DNA of 64,000 nucleotides from Nematopogon swammerdamellus (taxonomy: Eukaryota > Arthropoda > Insecta > Lepidoptera > Adelidae): contig OX336340.1 of NCBI GenBank assembly GCA_946902875.1, forward strand, positions 9,715,566 through 9,779,565. Reading direction: 5' to 3'. The position numbers were made by a program, and so were the translations under genes. Shown here in pieces: positions 43,783-58,572 of this stretch. The notes below the pieces were generated by a model. The model was not told the origin of the DNA, searched no databases, and worked only from the letters and a program-made list of their open reading frames with translations. The first letter of the stretch is position 1. Each line of letters begins with the position of its first letter.

Positions 43783-46351
43783 CACTCAACTCAACTAGAT
43801 AGGTAAGTGTTAGAAAAGTGCTCGCTGAGCCCTTGGGAGAGTGAGCAAACTATGTGCAAAGAGGAATCTCTCTTGTAATAACATTGCGGTACCTCCGCGA
43901 GAGGAGGTCGTGCGTGACGTCGTGCGTCGTAGTTTGACGCATCATTTTACTAGTTACATACTCTTTCGTTCTTGTTTATATACCAGTTATGCATAGCGTA
44001 GAAAAAAAAAGTTAAATTAGAGAAACCCGTAATTTTCTAATCATGGTGTCACGTATTTTTATCATTCTGGTTTGTTCGTATAAACGTTACTTAGTGACAA
44101 GTTAGGAAAAACCATTGTTTATTATCAGCGGGTCTTTAATAGTCGCCTAGGTATATGGTCATCGTCTATGTAATTTTCCCTCATGTAGTCAACTTAATTT
44201 GTATTTTTATTTCAACGTAATCGGGTGTGTGTACTGTGTATATTTCACAATTTTCGTCCCATGGCGACCATAGATTGGTGTGTCTTCAGGTTGACTTCGT
44301 CTTTCATCCTTGTTAAATGTTGTTATTGTAATGCATTATTCTTCTACAATTTTTGCAATTCTATCACCGGAAAGTCTTGAAAATGCGCCAGTAACTTATT
44401 TATTTGTTTAAAATAAATGTGGGAAATAACATCAAGACTAGGCGCTATAATTAACCTACAAGTTTTTTTTATTATAATTTTTTTTGCAATCGCCTTTTTA
44501 CGACATTTTTATATACGTTTTATTATAAACAAACGTCTTATCTATGACAGATGAGGGTATAAACTCATTATGACTGATCCTTTCCTACATCGTGGACCGA
44601 TCTTGATTACAAACGTCTGTCATAAATAGGTCTGAGATAGCTGATGTCGGCAGTTCCAAGACCGCTGACTTGGCGAAAACGGCGACAGCGCAGCGTAATG
44701 ATTTCGTGCTTTGTAAACGTCAGGAAACGCGCTGACAGATAAAAGTGCGATCGAGAACATTCATTCTGCTTCTGCGGTGCGATGTTCCGACACGCCCGCC
44801 GCCTCCTCCGCGCCGCCGCGCCGCCCCGCGCAGCTGCTTCGGTCACAGCTTCGGTCGCACCTTCCTTACGCAACAAATCCTGCCGTGTGGGCTGACCTTT
44901 AGCCGTACGAATAATGTGGACACGACCGCGACCTTACACGCGGATGGTCGTAAATGTATAATGCACCCAAATTGCATATATTTCGATCAATGTGGGCTTA
45001 TTTTAACGAGCTATTTGGGTCTCGATTTGGGTGGTCGCCCAGCAAATTGAAAGCATTAAGTTTCACCAATTGCAGTATGAGCATAATATCCAATTTAATA
45101 ATTATAAAGCAGCATCAATTGCAGGTCAATAAGGAATAATACAAGGTACTCGCATAGAGACTAATCCGCGGTAGGACGACAGACGGCAGTTTTATACGGA
45201 AAGAGACCTACTGAAATGTCATATTGTAGTTTATTTAAAGTAATTAGAAATTAAAAACATTTGCTGTACACTTTTCGGTACTTAAATGTGTTTAAAAAAT
45301 CCGGATGAAAAATAGAGACGGACTCATTGTGTCCCCATTAAATTTTCAGAGCAGAAGAAGTAAAGTTGTGGTGGGTTTTCAGCATACAAGTTCACGTGCG
45401 AGCTCTCACGGCGGCGGCGCGGTGAATAAAATATAAGCACTTGCACTAGGAGGATATTTATTGCGTGATCGTGGGGCAATCCGAGCCGCCTCCGCCGCCA
45501 CCACGCGCTGAATACTAATAATCTTTCCCGAAATTTATTGCAAAAAGTTTCGTTCTAACTTTAAATTAACTCCATCGCGCTCCAGCGAGGAAATTGCAGT
45601 TGAAGCTTCGCATGCACACTGCACGCCCATCAGTGTCGGCATACTAAGTCAACTTCCTCCGTTAACGTAATGAGTTTTATTCAAAATACCGGCAAAATTC
45701 TTAGGGCACATACATAATATAATTTCTTCAACTTAGTGTTAGACCTAAGATCGGCATATCCTTATTAAATCAACAGTAAAGGAACCGGTTTCAGCGAAAG
45801 GTGTTAATACGTTCCGAAATATCGTTTAAATCGTACTTATTAAGCCGGTTGGAGATGTGGCCCAATTTGTGGAGGCAGATTTATTTTTGTTCTCCTGAGC
45901 TGCAACACCGATGCAAGCCACACGCGGCCTGCTCGTAGGCTTCAGGTAACTGGGTCAGGGCAGTCTTCGCCGCTATTTTTATTAATAAATCATTACCTCC
46001 GAAATTATTTATATTTTACTAGGAATCTGGGATCAGTGTAGAGCAAGGAATTGCTAGTTATTATCACAGGAATTCATAGAGCTATGAAGCCGGCCGTGCG
46101 GCTCGCTTTCTTAGTGGGAATTAATAGTGCCCGAAAACTGGCTTGTGGACAACGAAAACTGGTTGATTGTTGAAAAATCAAATGAAGAGCTTCGAATGTT
46201 GAGAAAAATTTGCTGTGAAAAACTGTGTTCGATTTCAAGGACGACTTATAGGTATGTGTATGTATAATCCACACTTCATACGTATTTTTATGTAAATGGA
46301 AGCTTTTATTTATAGCTACGCTCCTAAAATAACATTATATAGCTATCATTA
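43783..46351. other. No gene assigned
   Basis: Contains GC-rich patches at 44765-44870 and 45395-45515 that could be regulatory, and a 101-residue frame at 44745-45050 without a domain. Remainder AT-rich. Confidence 0.35.
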
Positions 46352-46612
46352 TAAAAAACTGTTTTAAAAAACATTACACCGACTTCAAAAAACAACTAGA
46401 ACTGAAAAGTGTTAAATAATATTTTGATTCATATTCGGACCCTTGAGTCAAAGACGGTACAAAAGCACAAAAGGTGTCCCATCTATAAATTTTCAGGTGT
46501 GCTACCGTCTTTGATTCAAGGGTCCGAATATGAATCAAAATATTATTTAACACTTTTCAGTTCTAGTTGTTTTTTTAAGTCGGTGTAATGTTTTTCATAA
46601 CAGTTTTTTATT
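46352..46612. mobile_element. Foldback built from repeat P
   Basis: Arms of about 108 bp (46352-46459 and 46503-46612) are inverted copies of the first half of repeat P, including ttacaccgacttcaaaa, ttttgattcatattcggacc and cttgagtcaaagacggta. Loop 43 nt. Few mismatches, so the inversion is recent relative to other repeats here. Confidence 0.85.
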
Positions 46613-46633
46613 TAATTTTTTTTTAGTTATATA

Positions 46634-47276
46634 CACGGTGAACAAAAAACCTGTCGAACACCCGAAGGCAGGAAGTACAGTTTCAGATACTGAATCGGAT
46701 AGGCTAGTTTTTTTTTTAAATTCGGACAAAATTTTTCAAAAAATTTTTTTTATTAGTATCACGACCTTTTACTTCTAATGCAAAATTCTTTACTCTAGTC
46801 GGGGCGCCGCCTCGCCGCCAGTGTCATAAATTATCTTAGAGGCAGCATTCAATGATGTGAAGGCAGACAGCGTGTTCTTATGTCTTTAGTGAGATTCTTT
46901 CTAAAATAATTTGCCGATTTTAATATTTTTTTTGTCTTCTGTACTGAAAATGAAGTCGGTAAGTGCTTTGAGGTCTGTTATTGTACCACAAACTATTATT
47001 TTGTATACTATTAGGTTTTAGAATATTACCTAGGTAGGTACCTAGAAAACTGATATCACGTGCTTAAGACATATGGTAGTAGGGTTTAACTTCACCTCAC
47101 TGTTATGATGGCATGCAGACATAATTTAGTTATTTCAAGACATCTTAATACTTAGGAATAATTGAAAAAGGGCATATTTTCATTTAAATTTCGAAAAAAA
47201 ACCTAGCCTATCCGATTCAGTATCTGAAACTGTACTTGCTGCCTTCGGGTGTTCGACAGGTTTTTTGTTCACCGTG
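46634..47276. mobile_element. 643-bp TIR element with nearly identical ends
   Basis: Terminal inverted repeats of about 85 bp beginning cacggtgaacaaaaaacctg; over the first 73 bp I see one difference (gcaggaag versus gcagcaag). Flanked by TA (or TATA) on both sides. The interior is AT-rich with no transposase. Likely a recently active MITE-type element; it lies 21 bp from the foldback at 46352-46612. Confidence 0.85.
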
Positions 47277-47283
47277 TATATCA

Positions 47284-47985
47284 CACTGGCGTTTACCCGC
47301 GGCTTCGCTCGCGGTAAGATCGGTTAAATAGCAAATCCGATTTAAACGAAAATATTATACATAACAAGTTCTGCGCAGAAATAGGCGTTAACGTCCATAT
47401 CTTAAAAACTACTTAACCGATTTTGATTAAACTTGCACTATTCCCTAAGTTGGAAGATACTTAATCCAATAAATTATGGCAATTCGATTTCTAGTTTCCG
47501 AGAAATTCCTGGACAAACATACATACATACATACATACAAACATACAACAAACATACATACTCTTATGAAATTTGACATACCTGTTTAGTAGCCCACATA
47601 GATTAACTTATACGAATATTGTGCAATTCCAACGATATTACATACATACGTGTCGAATTGATAACCTCCTTTTTTGAAGAAGTCGGATAATTAACAGCCC
47701 ATATTTTGAAAACGACTGAACCGATTTTGATGAAACTTGCACTGTTCCCTAATTTGAAGTAAATGTAAGCCAATAAAAATTGATGAAACTTACACTGTTC
47801 CCTAAGTTAAAGTAAGTGTAAGAATGGTTACAATCCGATTAATAGTTTGGAGTAATGCGTGGACAAATATACAAACATACAAACATACATATGCTTATGA
47901 AATTTGGCACACCTGTTATTCCAACGATATTACATACATACCTACGTGTCGAATTGATAACCTCCTTTTTTTGAAGTCGGTAAAA
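47284..47985 (-). repeat. Dispersed repeat with internal direct duplications
   Basis: Starts gtttacccgcggcttcgctc, holds three copies of an 'accgattttgat.aaacttgcac' + 'ttccctaa.tt' block (47420-47465, 47708-47758, 47776-47815) and two copies of ttccaacgatattacataca ... ataacctccttttttgaag (47628-47690, 47922-47978). The end gaagtcgg matches the terminal signature of repeat P. Tandem partial duplication of a dispersed element. Confidence 0.65.
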
Positions 47986-48394
47986 ATAACTATCTTTTAC
48001 GAATACAATGAAGGCCGTATCTAGTTTGTTGAGTTTCGCGAGCGACTGGAATTTTGGATGTATCTTTAGCAAGCGCAATTTTATTCTCAAGCATACTTAC
48101 TACGTGATAGCCATATTTTATTCACATTAACAAACAGGACATTAGAGAATTCGTATTAAAATAGTCGATCTGAAGAGACTCTTGTCTTTCATCGGGTGAG
48201 GTCGGGCCCCCGCGCCGATTGCAAATTATTCGGTACGTTGAATGAATTTGTATTATGAATACTCACCTTCGATCATAAAAATACTCACTTTGTTTTCATA
48301 AATAGGCACTTCTTATTTCGATCGCTATTCAAAGAAAAGCATTAGTATCACTGAGTATACCTTGAAGAATACGCAACCCGAATACGGTACTGTG
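47986..48394. other. No gene seen
   Basis: No feature recognised. Confidence 0.4.
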
Positions 48395-48745
48395 TGAGGC
48401 CGGTACTTAAAAAGAATAACCCCACTGCATCTCTCCCCGTGCATGTCGTAAATGGTGGCTAAGGGATAAGGACGAGATGCCGTGCTACAGGGCGACAGGC
48501 TAGCCATCTGTCACCTTGACACTGTCCTTCCACCGCGTTGTGCAGCAGGTGGATCTTTGTGCCTTACTTGCTGCCTCGCTTGCTGCTTGATAGTTATCTA
48601 GTCCGAATACTTTGCTAAACGTGGTGGTCGATGTTGTGTTGCAATTTTCCAGCGTTCTTGCGCAGCACAACACCGATTACTCTGTTTACCCTGATTGTCG
48701 GGATACAGCGTGTGTGGTATACGTATGTATTTATGTAATACGCAA
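48395..48745 (+). repeat. Dispersed repeat X, most complete copy
   Basis: Ordered blocks: tgcatctctccccgtgcatg, taagggataaggacgagatg, gacaggctagccatctgtca, tgtccttccaccgcgttg, tgctgcttgatagttatcta, cagcacaacaccgattactc, gattgtcgggatacagcgtg, then a gtatgtat-type tail. It matches 26040-26305 along its length and 17483-17600 at the 3' end. Probably a SINE or LINE 3' end, type unresolved. Confidence 0.75.
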
Positions 48746-51767
<3,022 letters not shown>

Positions 51768-51919
51768 ATTATTTTTAAACAAAACAGCTTTACTCACGGT
51801 TCTGCCTAGTGCGACTGTTGGCAGAGTGCTCATGATGATGGGTCATACGCTTGGCCCGAAACGCCGAGCCACATAGCTCGTGAAGAACCGTGAGTAAAGC
51901 TGTTTTGTTTAAAAATAAT
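51768..51919. mobile_element. Short foldback with 36-bp perfect arms and hammerhead-like motif
   Basis: Arms 51768-51803 and 51884-51919 (attatttttaaacaaaacag... and complement) are identical over 36 bp. The 80-nt loop contains the motif TGATGA-T-GGGTC(8 nt)GGCCC-GAAAC at 51833-51862, on the plus strand. Architecture echoes the larger foldbacks at 14663 and 56486. Confidence 0.85.
51833..51862 (+). ncRNA. Hammerhead-like motif in foldback loop
   Basis: TGATGA, one unpaired T, a 5-bp stem (one G-U pair) with an 8-nt loop, then GAAAC. The base before TGATGA is A, where the standard core has C. Catalysis not established. Confidence 0.25.
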
Positions 51920-51956
51920 ACGGTAATTTAAAAACCCATTTAAACCATTCATGTTC

Positions 51957-52350
51957 GTCAGGCTCGGTAGGGGTCAGTCAGTGTGGTGCGATCGGTCCAA
52001 TATCGGTTTGCTCGGGCCGGTTGTGATCATGAGCACACCTGGCGCGGTCAGTACTTGGATGGGTGGGGTGACCGCTCGACAGTTAGAGTGCAGACCGTAG
52101 TTCGGATTCCACGTAAAACTGTAGGTCCATTCCATTATTATAGGGTTTAACCCAGCACGGTTGTACCACCGCACTGAATTAAGATCGGTTGAAACGGCTA
52201 TGTAAATAGTTTCGTGTTTTCCGTCCAGTAGAGAGTAGCCGGCACGACGCGACGACGGTCACTGACATGGCACCTAGTTCACCAAGGCGTTAAAACGGCT
52301 GACATCGCGGATGTAGTAGGTGATGTAGCTCCGTATCAGTTTCCATAAGA
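51957..52350 (+). mobile_element. SINE-A copy 8, full length
   Basis: Head tcaggctcggtaggggtcag, 5S-like internal control region at 52043-52066 that matches the 5S rRNA C-box phrase 'cagtacttggatgggtg', then ggtgaccgc; T-arm-like cgtagttcggattccacg at 52096-52113; body and 3' end gtttccataagac. It has small insertions relative to copy 7 but keeps all modules. Confidence 0.9.
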
Positions 52351-52527
52351 CAATTGCGATAGGTATATTTTTACTTACAATTTTTTGTTATACAATTTTA
52401 TGAGGTTGTATATAATGGTAATACATTTATCCTAGGAACAAGATCTTTTTAGTATGACATTTAATATTTTAATGAACATTTATCTAAGATTTTGAGGTAA
52501 CGTATCTTAATGAGACAAAGATCTTTT

Positions 52528-52930
52528 TTACCCAATAACGGCGAAGCCAAAAGGGGTTATGATTTTTACAGTATAATATAATGTACCTAATGTGTGTTCG
52601 TTTGTTCCTTCACAACATAATTAATATGAGGCATGTTGGTCCGAGATCGTCTCGATCGTAGTTATTATAACCATGGTTATTATAGCCCGCAGTCCACATT
52701 TACATACATAAGCTAAATTTATTATAACAAAATTTAAAATTGCCAAAAAATTTTTTTTTTTTCAATCAATCAATCTAAATAATAATAATAAAGTAGTCAA
52801 TTAAGTCCTTATATACGGCATGAAAACATTTGTGCAAGATGCAAATGGCTGCGGAACCCTCTGCGTGTGAGCAACTGTAACTCTAGCTCTAGAAACTTCA
52901 TTCAGCATTGGTGAAATTGAGTATTTGACT
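52528..52930 (+). repeat. Dispersed repeat R, copy 2
   Basis: acccaataacggcgaagcca, aaaggggttatgatttttac, ggctgcggaaccctctgcgt and ctctagctctagaaacttc. Shares start and end landmarks with 9034-9260. Confidence 0.5.
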
Positions 52931-53557
52931 CAATTATTCCTGTCGCAAATACGAGATTTAAGCAATATTATTGTTTCATTACTTACTCCTACTTTCATTG
53001 TTTCATTTCATTGTTCCTACTCCTTGTTTCATTACTTACTAGGTACTCCTACTCCTACAACTTGAGTTCGTCATCTGTTGGTACTAACAGCTTTTCAGCC
53101 CCAGGTTTGTTTAAAACATCGCGCAATACTCGAGGGCCGCGGCAACTGGGAGTGCTTCGTTAAATTCTTAATACTTTAATCCAGATAATGTTGCGAAAGC
53201 TCCGACTTGGCGAGCTTTCTCCTCCAGTTCCACTACAGGCAAAAAGAATAGAGCTGTTATTGTCGTATATTGCATACCATTTTCTTCAGCACAGTCTACA
53301 CAAATACCCACAATTTGCATGAGACGCTAAGTTTGTAATTTCGTTTTTTTTGCACACAATTCGTAATGAATGACTTACCGAATCTCCTCGAAGCATCGAA
53401 GAGTTAAAGCGCCCTCTATGCTTTTGCATTCTTTGACTACAGGTGAGGCCGGCCGGACTCGCGCAATACCATATTTTATTCTCTGTTCTCTGATATTGCG
53501 AAATTAACGAAGGATAAACTTAATTGGCTCTTTGAGCTCTTCATTTCGTTGACTTGT
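52931..53557. other. No gene seen
   Basis: Short direct repeats of tttcattacttactcctac near 52975-53060. No gene. Confidence 0.4.
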
Positions 53558-53612
53558 CTCTTTTAGGGTTCCTTATCCACACGGAAGCCTATTACTAAGC
53601 CTACACCATCTA

Positions 53613-53654
<42 letters not shown>

Positions 53655-54010
53655 CGTCCGTCCGTCCGTCCGTCCGTCCGTCCGTCCGTCCGTCCGAGGG
53701 TTGTATCTTTTGAACTGTGATAGGTAGGTAACCGGTTGACATTTCACAGAATATGGCGGTTAAGCCAACAAATAATAAAAAAATGAAAAAATTAAGGGGG
53801 GTCCCATAAAATAAACGTGCTAAGAATCGTAGTTATTATTAATACATTAGTACATATTCACGGTACTAAATAATAGATGGCGCCACAGGTAGTTTGCATT
53901 GCAGACGGACAAAATATAGACGGATATGTTTTTTCTTGACAGGTATGATATAGCGGATCTACGGAACCCTCCGTGAGTAAGTAAAATTCGCGCTTGACCG
54001 ATTTTTTTAC
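53558..54010 (+). repeat. Lepidoptera-type GTCT element with compound microsatellite
   Basis: tagggttccttatccacacg, gcctattactaagcctacac, a (TCTG)n tract (about 53612-53649) passing into a (TCCG)n tract (53650-53697), gggttgtatcttttgaactg, ggttgacatttcacagaata, and the 3' signature ggaaccctccgtgagtaag ... cgcgcttgaccgattttttt. It appears to carry extra sequence at about 53815-53935. Confidence 0.75.
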
Positions 54011-54746
54011 AAAAACCGCTGTTTCCGGTAAGACGTAAATGGGGCTACGAATATTTTTATAATTACATACTTACTGAAATTTTAATCCGGATTACTTCTA
54101 CGTACGGTCGGTATTAAAGACCACTTTTGTGAAACGTTGCGAACTGCAGGTGTTTTGCAAACCTGACGACCTTGTTTTTAAAAGGCCACAAGATGCCTGA
54201 AGTCGATTTGGTGCGCCATTTTCAATACTAGAGCCATAAATGAACCGAAATAACTGTCGCTTTTAATTATTTTATTCTACTACTTATTCGTTTTTCTTGA
54301 CTATTGTATAAAAACTCAGAGATTGATTTCTGCAATACTTTATTTCGAAGCAATGTGTTACGTCTAGTCTGCCCAAGCTCCGTGAGGAAGGAGAATGCTC
54401 TCTCTATAGCTAGTTACATATTCACAATCGCTAACACTACTATTGCTAGGTAGGTAACTGGGCTGAATAGCTTTCAGAGCCAAAGAAAGTTTATGGCACA
54501 GACAAACGGTACCTGTACCTCTTCAAATTATCCCGGCATTTGTTTTCGCTCATAGGCATAATGAGAAAGACAATTAGTGGCCAGGCCATGCATGCAACCG
54601 TATCGCGAGTGAACCGTGACCATGGTCGCATGTGTGTGTGCACCGGCTGACTGCCCCATGTAGGTGCCGTGCCGTGCAAGAGTTTTGCTTCACTCCGTCC
54701 AGCTTCCCACGCGACCAGTCTGCCGCACGCCTCGTGTGACTTCAGA
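54011..54746. other. No gene seen
   Basis: No feature recognised; frame at 54491-54679 (minus) lacks a domain. Confidence 0.35.
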
Positions 54747-54778
54747 TGACGTGATGGCGCCGACCTTACATCACGTCA
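54747..54778. promoter_or_regulatory. Inverted pair of CRE/ATF-like sites
   Basis: tgacgtgatg (54747-54756) and its exact complement catcacgtca (54769-54778), 12 nt apart, within a GC-rich patch. TGACGTGA/TCACGTCA resembles CRE/ATF and bZIP half-site combinations. Could also be a chance hairpin. Confidence 0.3.
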
Positions 54779-55854
54779 CGCGGCGGTGCGCAGGCGCACA
54801 GGAGCCTTCCTTGAAGCTCTTGTAGCAATAAAACTATTATGACCATTTAGTTGCGAAGCATCGTTTTATTGCCGAATTTACACAAATTAATAATATTACG
54901 TTGTTTTTAATTGGTAGAATATTCGCGCTGTATAAATACAATTGTTATAAAAGTTTTAATAGCATATTCCTTCATCCCTATTGCCTACATATCTTTGATT
55001 GTACGCATAATATCTCAAACATCGAAAGTTGACTGGAATAAATGCCTATAAGGGAAAAGTCGGCCTTTGCACCTCATGTTATTGTTTACACTGTATGCTA
55101 CCTTCGAATTTTTTTTTGGATTAATAAATAATTTTATAACAATCTACTGAAATTAATAGAGCTATCAGAAAATAATATCCGTATTACGGTTATTACGGTT
55201 ATGCGGAGACCTATGTACCTACCTATGTTCTTAAAAGCTATGATCATAATATGTGACAAAGTACAACAGCCAATCTCACCTGACTGCAAACAAGTAAAAT
55301 TGTTTGCGTTCATCTCAGAAACAGAAAAAGATTATTCCTTTTCATCGACATCTAAACAAATTTCTATCATTAGTCATAGTTTCCTTTTCCGGCTTCAGCT
55401 GCGCCGCCAAATTCACAATTCGAAGGTTAATTATCTCGCTAGTCGCTAATTGCTATAAATATGGCGTTTAATGGCCGCTATGTTTGGAGACGAATCATCT
55501 AGAGTCGTAAATAATTTTATTATGAACGAGGCGAGCAGTGTCCCACTCAGCCGAGCATACAGTAGCCAAATTTGCAGACTTCGATATGTTATTAGTACTT
55601 ATTTTATTTTTAATCCTGTCGATTTTTTTTATGTTATTGTCGTCATGATTTACAGCAGAACAAAAACAATTGTCATCAAATTGTGCTCTATCTATACGCA
55701 ATGCGACGCTCTCTGCACAGAGAGATGTTCGGTCTACATCCGGAAAACAGCGGGCACGGCTTGGGCGAGGGGAACTGAAGTTCTGAACTAATTCGTGAAA
55801 ACGTAGATAGGATACGTCCAGAAGTAGACAAAACATATTTTGAAGCAATGAAAT
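54779..55854. other. No gene seen
   Basis: Overlapping frames at 55471-55848 on both strands lack domains. No repeats recognised. Confidence 0.35.
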
Positions 55855-55945
55855 GGCATGGCCTAGTAAGGTGTCATGGGCCGACGTCGTCGCGGGTGTA
55901 GTATTAGTACTAGGTGATGTAGGTAAGTATGTTAGGTTCCATTTA
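55855..55945 (+). mobile_element. SINE-A copy 9, decayed 3' end
   Basis: ggcatggcctagtaaggtgt, catgggccgacgtcgt, gcgggtgtagta, taggtgatgtagg and ttaggttccat follow the SINE-A 3' landmarks with many changes. Older than the other copies. Confidence 0.6.
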
Positions 55946-56485
55946 CATTAAGGGAGGTTAGGGACCATTTACACTAGATACAATGCATTATGAAATTCAA
56001 ATCGGTTCGTACGAAGAATAAATAGTAAGTAATTTTACCTGTGGGATCCGCTGCAAGCAGATGTTGTTTTTGTAGTAAGAGTAGGGTTGGCTATGAGCCT
56101 GCAAACTAGTCCCTCTATTGCGACCACAGATAAATAAATATTGCGACGGTTGCATCAAAACTACTTTTTTGGAACTAAACTTGACTGCATTTCCGTTTCT
56201 TGGATTCGCCCTTGTGGTGCACACTCATACAAACAGAAATGTAAGATCGTATCCTACATCATGTCCCTATAATATGAATATCTTACCTACGAGGAAAAGC
56301 GACGCACGATCATACCTCACAAGAGAAATAAAATAATACATGAACATGACAGATAGATAAATAAGCTGGCTGTGTTCCCGTACGTCCCTGATAGTCTATT
56401 TATTTTATTTTATTTATTAAGGAGAAAAAACAGACACATGTAGTACATAGATTAGTCTAGCTGGCTAGACCAGCAGACGGGCCCG
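55946..56485. other. No gene seen
   Basis: No feature recognised. Confidence 0.4.
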
Positions 56486-56561
56486 GCGCACTCTGGGCTG
56501 AGAATCGGCTTCCGAGGTCTTTCGATTTTTTTTTTACGAACTTGAAGATTTCGGAAAACTT

Positions 56562-57310
56562 TTTATGCAAGTTTATAGGGCTATGTAAGAGAACACTTTA
56601 TATGTAACATAAGTTGCTATCCATCAATCACATATTTAAAAAAAAAATCTTGAATTTTTTTTTGTATGGAGAAGAAAATGTTTAGGTCATTATTTGAAAA
56701 GTCTTAGGAGATCTAGAGTTCTGATTAGTATAGTGATAAAGTGCACCGTAAGTAGAATTGTTCTGAATAAAAAGTGTAACCGTAAGCGTCCATAAGAAAG
56801 AACGGTGTAAGTTGGAATTTTTAAATTTTGATAAAATTTCGATAAATTCATTTCTATATTTTCCAATATTTTTTTTTACATTTCAACTTCTTTTTGGTTT
56901 GTAATTATCTGTATATATTGTAATATATAAATTATTCAAAAACTATACCACTAAATGACGATAATCTGCTTACATATTAGCCATTAGAAATTTCTTTTAA
57001 AACATTGAGGTTTTAAATATAATATTTATGCAAGCGTGTAGAGCCACGTTAGAGAACGCTTAGTATGTAATAAAATTTGTTACCCGCCAAACACAAGTAT
57101 TTTTTTTTAATATTTAACTTTTATTTGTACAGAAAGGAAATGGTTTTGACCATTTTTTCATAAGGTTTACAAGACCTAGACGTTCTTTTGCTATATTGAT
57201 GAACTAGAGTATCAGTGGAATCACGCTCCATGAAAAGTTATTCCAAATGCGTTCATATAAAGGAACGGTGTAAGTCTGAATTTATATATTTTTTAAATTC
57301 AATAAATTAA
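56562..57310 (+). repeat. Diverged tandem repeat, about 463-bp period, in left arm
   Basis: Units beginning tttatgcaag at 56562 and 57025 share, in order, 'agagaac.ctt..tatgtaa', a long T run and 'gaacggtgtaagt..gaattt', although strongly diverged. The mirror copy lies in the right arm (about 59600-60345). The duplication is much older than the palindrome. Confidence 0.65.
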
Positions 57311-57333
57311 TTTTAATAACTTACCTTAATAAC

Positions 57334-57631
57334 GTGCTAAGCTCCTCGTAACTAAGCTTAACTAAGCTCCAGCGTAACTAAGCTCAAGTGGAAGTGGGCT
57401 GGCCACGTCAGCCGAAGAGACGACGACCGTTTGAGTAACCGTGTTCTACACTGGCGGCCGTGGACAAGAAAACGGAGTGTGGGAAGACCACCTGCCAGGT
57501 GGGACGACGCCATCAAGTACGTCGGCGGAAAGCAGTGGTTCCGTACCGCTGAAGGCCAGGAAGTCTGGAGGAAAATTGGAGAGGCGTATGTCCAGCAGTG
57601 GACGCTTACACGCTGCCTGATTGACTGACTG
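57334..57631 (+). mobile_element. 5'-truncated RTE-type LINE insertion with TSD (left arm)
   Basis: Bounded by the 11-bp direct repeat accttaataac (57323-57333, 57632-57642). Encodes the LINE C-terminus on the plus strand: SNRVLHWRPWTRKRSVGRPP, then WDDAIKYVGGKQWFRTAEGQ and WRKIGEAYVQQW, ending in an actg-repeat tail. A clean target-primed insertion that lacks the RT and endonuclease domains. Confidence 0.9.
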
Positions 57632-57939
57632 ACCTTAATAACTAATATCTGGGTACTTTGATTAGTTTAGTTATGGCGTATTAATGTTTTTTATGTGTAT
57701 CTAAAATTCCAATTTTTGGTTACATAATACTATTTTAATGTCTTTCGGAAAGTACCTTAAATTTTGGGAATATTCTAAATTAGAATATGAGTCATAAATC
57801 TTCAATTTTTGGAAATTGTAAGGTTTTAAACAAAGATTAGTGACTCATATGGTAGTAATGTTTTTAAGTTTACTCTGTTATTCATCTATACTAATTTTTA
57901 ATTTTACGTATTAATAGTGGATGTGGCTTAGATACATAA

Positions 57940-57980
57940 GTCGACGTTTCGCCTGCTACGTCACAGGCTTCATCAGGAAC
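57940..57980 (-). ncRNA. Hammerhead-like motif, left arm of palindrome
   Basis: Minus-strand mirror of 58931-58970: CTGATGA, one extra A, 5-bp stem GCCTG/CAGGC with loop TGACGTAG, GAAAC, then GTC. Core, stem II and the GTC triplet resemble a hammerhead ribozyme as found in Penelope-like elements; stem I pairing was not convincing. Confidence 0.35.
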
Positions 57981-58011
57981 TACCGGGAAATCCTGAAGCA
58001 GATGTCTGGTG

Positions 58012-58431
58012 CTAGTTGCACCAAACGTCACACTGATTGAGTCTCAAAGGGTACAGCTTTGCTGGCGATTCTGGCACGAAAGGTTCTCCTTCTTCACGAT
58101 TTGCTTCTTGGTGGATAAGCTGCATGTATACTGGCCACTTAATGTCGGATTCCAACCACGTTTCGTATTTACTTTTGAAATTATTGAATGAAGAACTCGC
58201 ACTTTTCCACTTTGTGTACAAATTTGAGACGAACTTTTTACAAAAACTATTCAAATTAACTCGGATTATCATCATTTCGTGATATAATCGTAGCTCTTTG
58301 TATAATCTCTGTAAGAATCCGGTTTTCGTCAAGTAATTCGGCTTCTGATGGGTGGCGAATTTCAGTTTAGTATTTGTTAAGTGCTTGCAAGTGACGGATC
58401 TTGGATTTTGAAACGAATTTTCGCTTTTCAA
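58012..58431 (-). CDS. Unrecognised 139-residue open frame in palindrome left arm
   Basis: I do not recognise this protein. It reads from ATG at 58431 to a stop at 58012; about 80 C-terminal residues lie in the arm and the N-terminal part in the unique centre. Visible features: a basic N-terminal half, then LNSFCKKFVSNLYTKWKSAS, aromatic-rich KYETWLESDIKWPVYMQLIH, and a Pro/Glu-rich end. The mirror copy shares the C-terminal block but has a different N-terminus and a frameshift. Probably part of a mobile-element or captured host gene. Whether it is transcribed is unknown. Confidence 0.35.
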   Translation of the reverse strand: MKSENSFQNPRSVTCKHLTNTKLKFATHQKPNYLTKTGFLQRLYKELRLYHEMMIIRVNLNSFCKKFVSNLYTKWKSASSSFNNFKSKYETWLESDIKWPVYMQLIHQEANREEGEPFVPESPAKLYPLRLNQCDVWCN

Positions 58432-58572
58432 TTACGTGCCGCTTTGCATTTACTTTTAAAACGTCGACTAGTTTCACTTTGCTTATTTAAATTCTTAATT
58501 TATTAAGTCAGTTATAAGCCGTGAAAACCAATTAGGGAAGAGTTTAAATGTAATATTGATGTTTTTGCTCTC

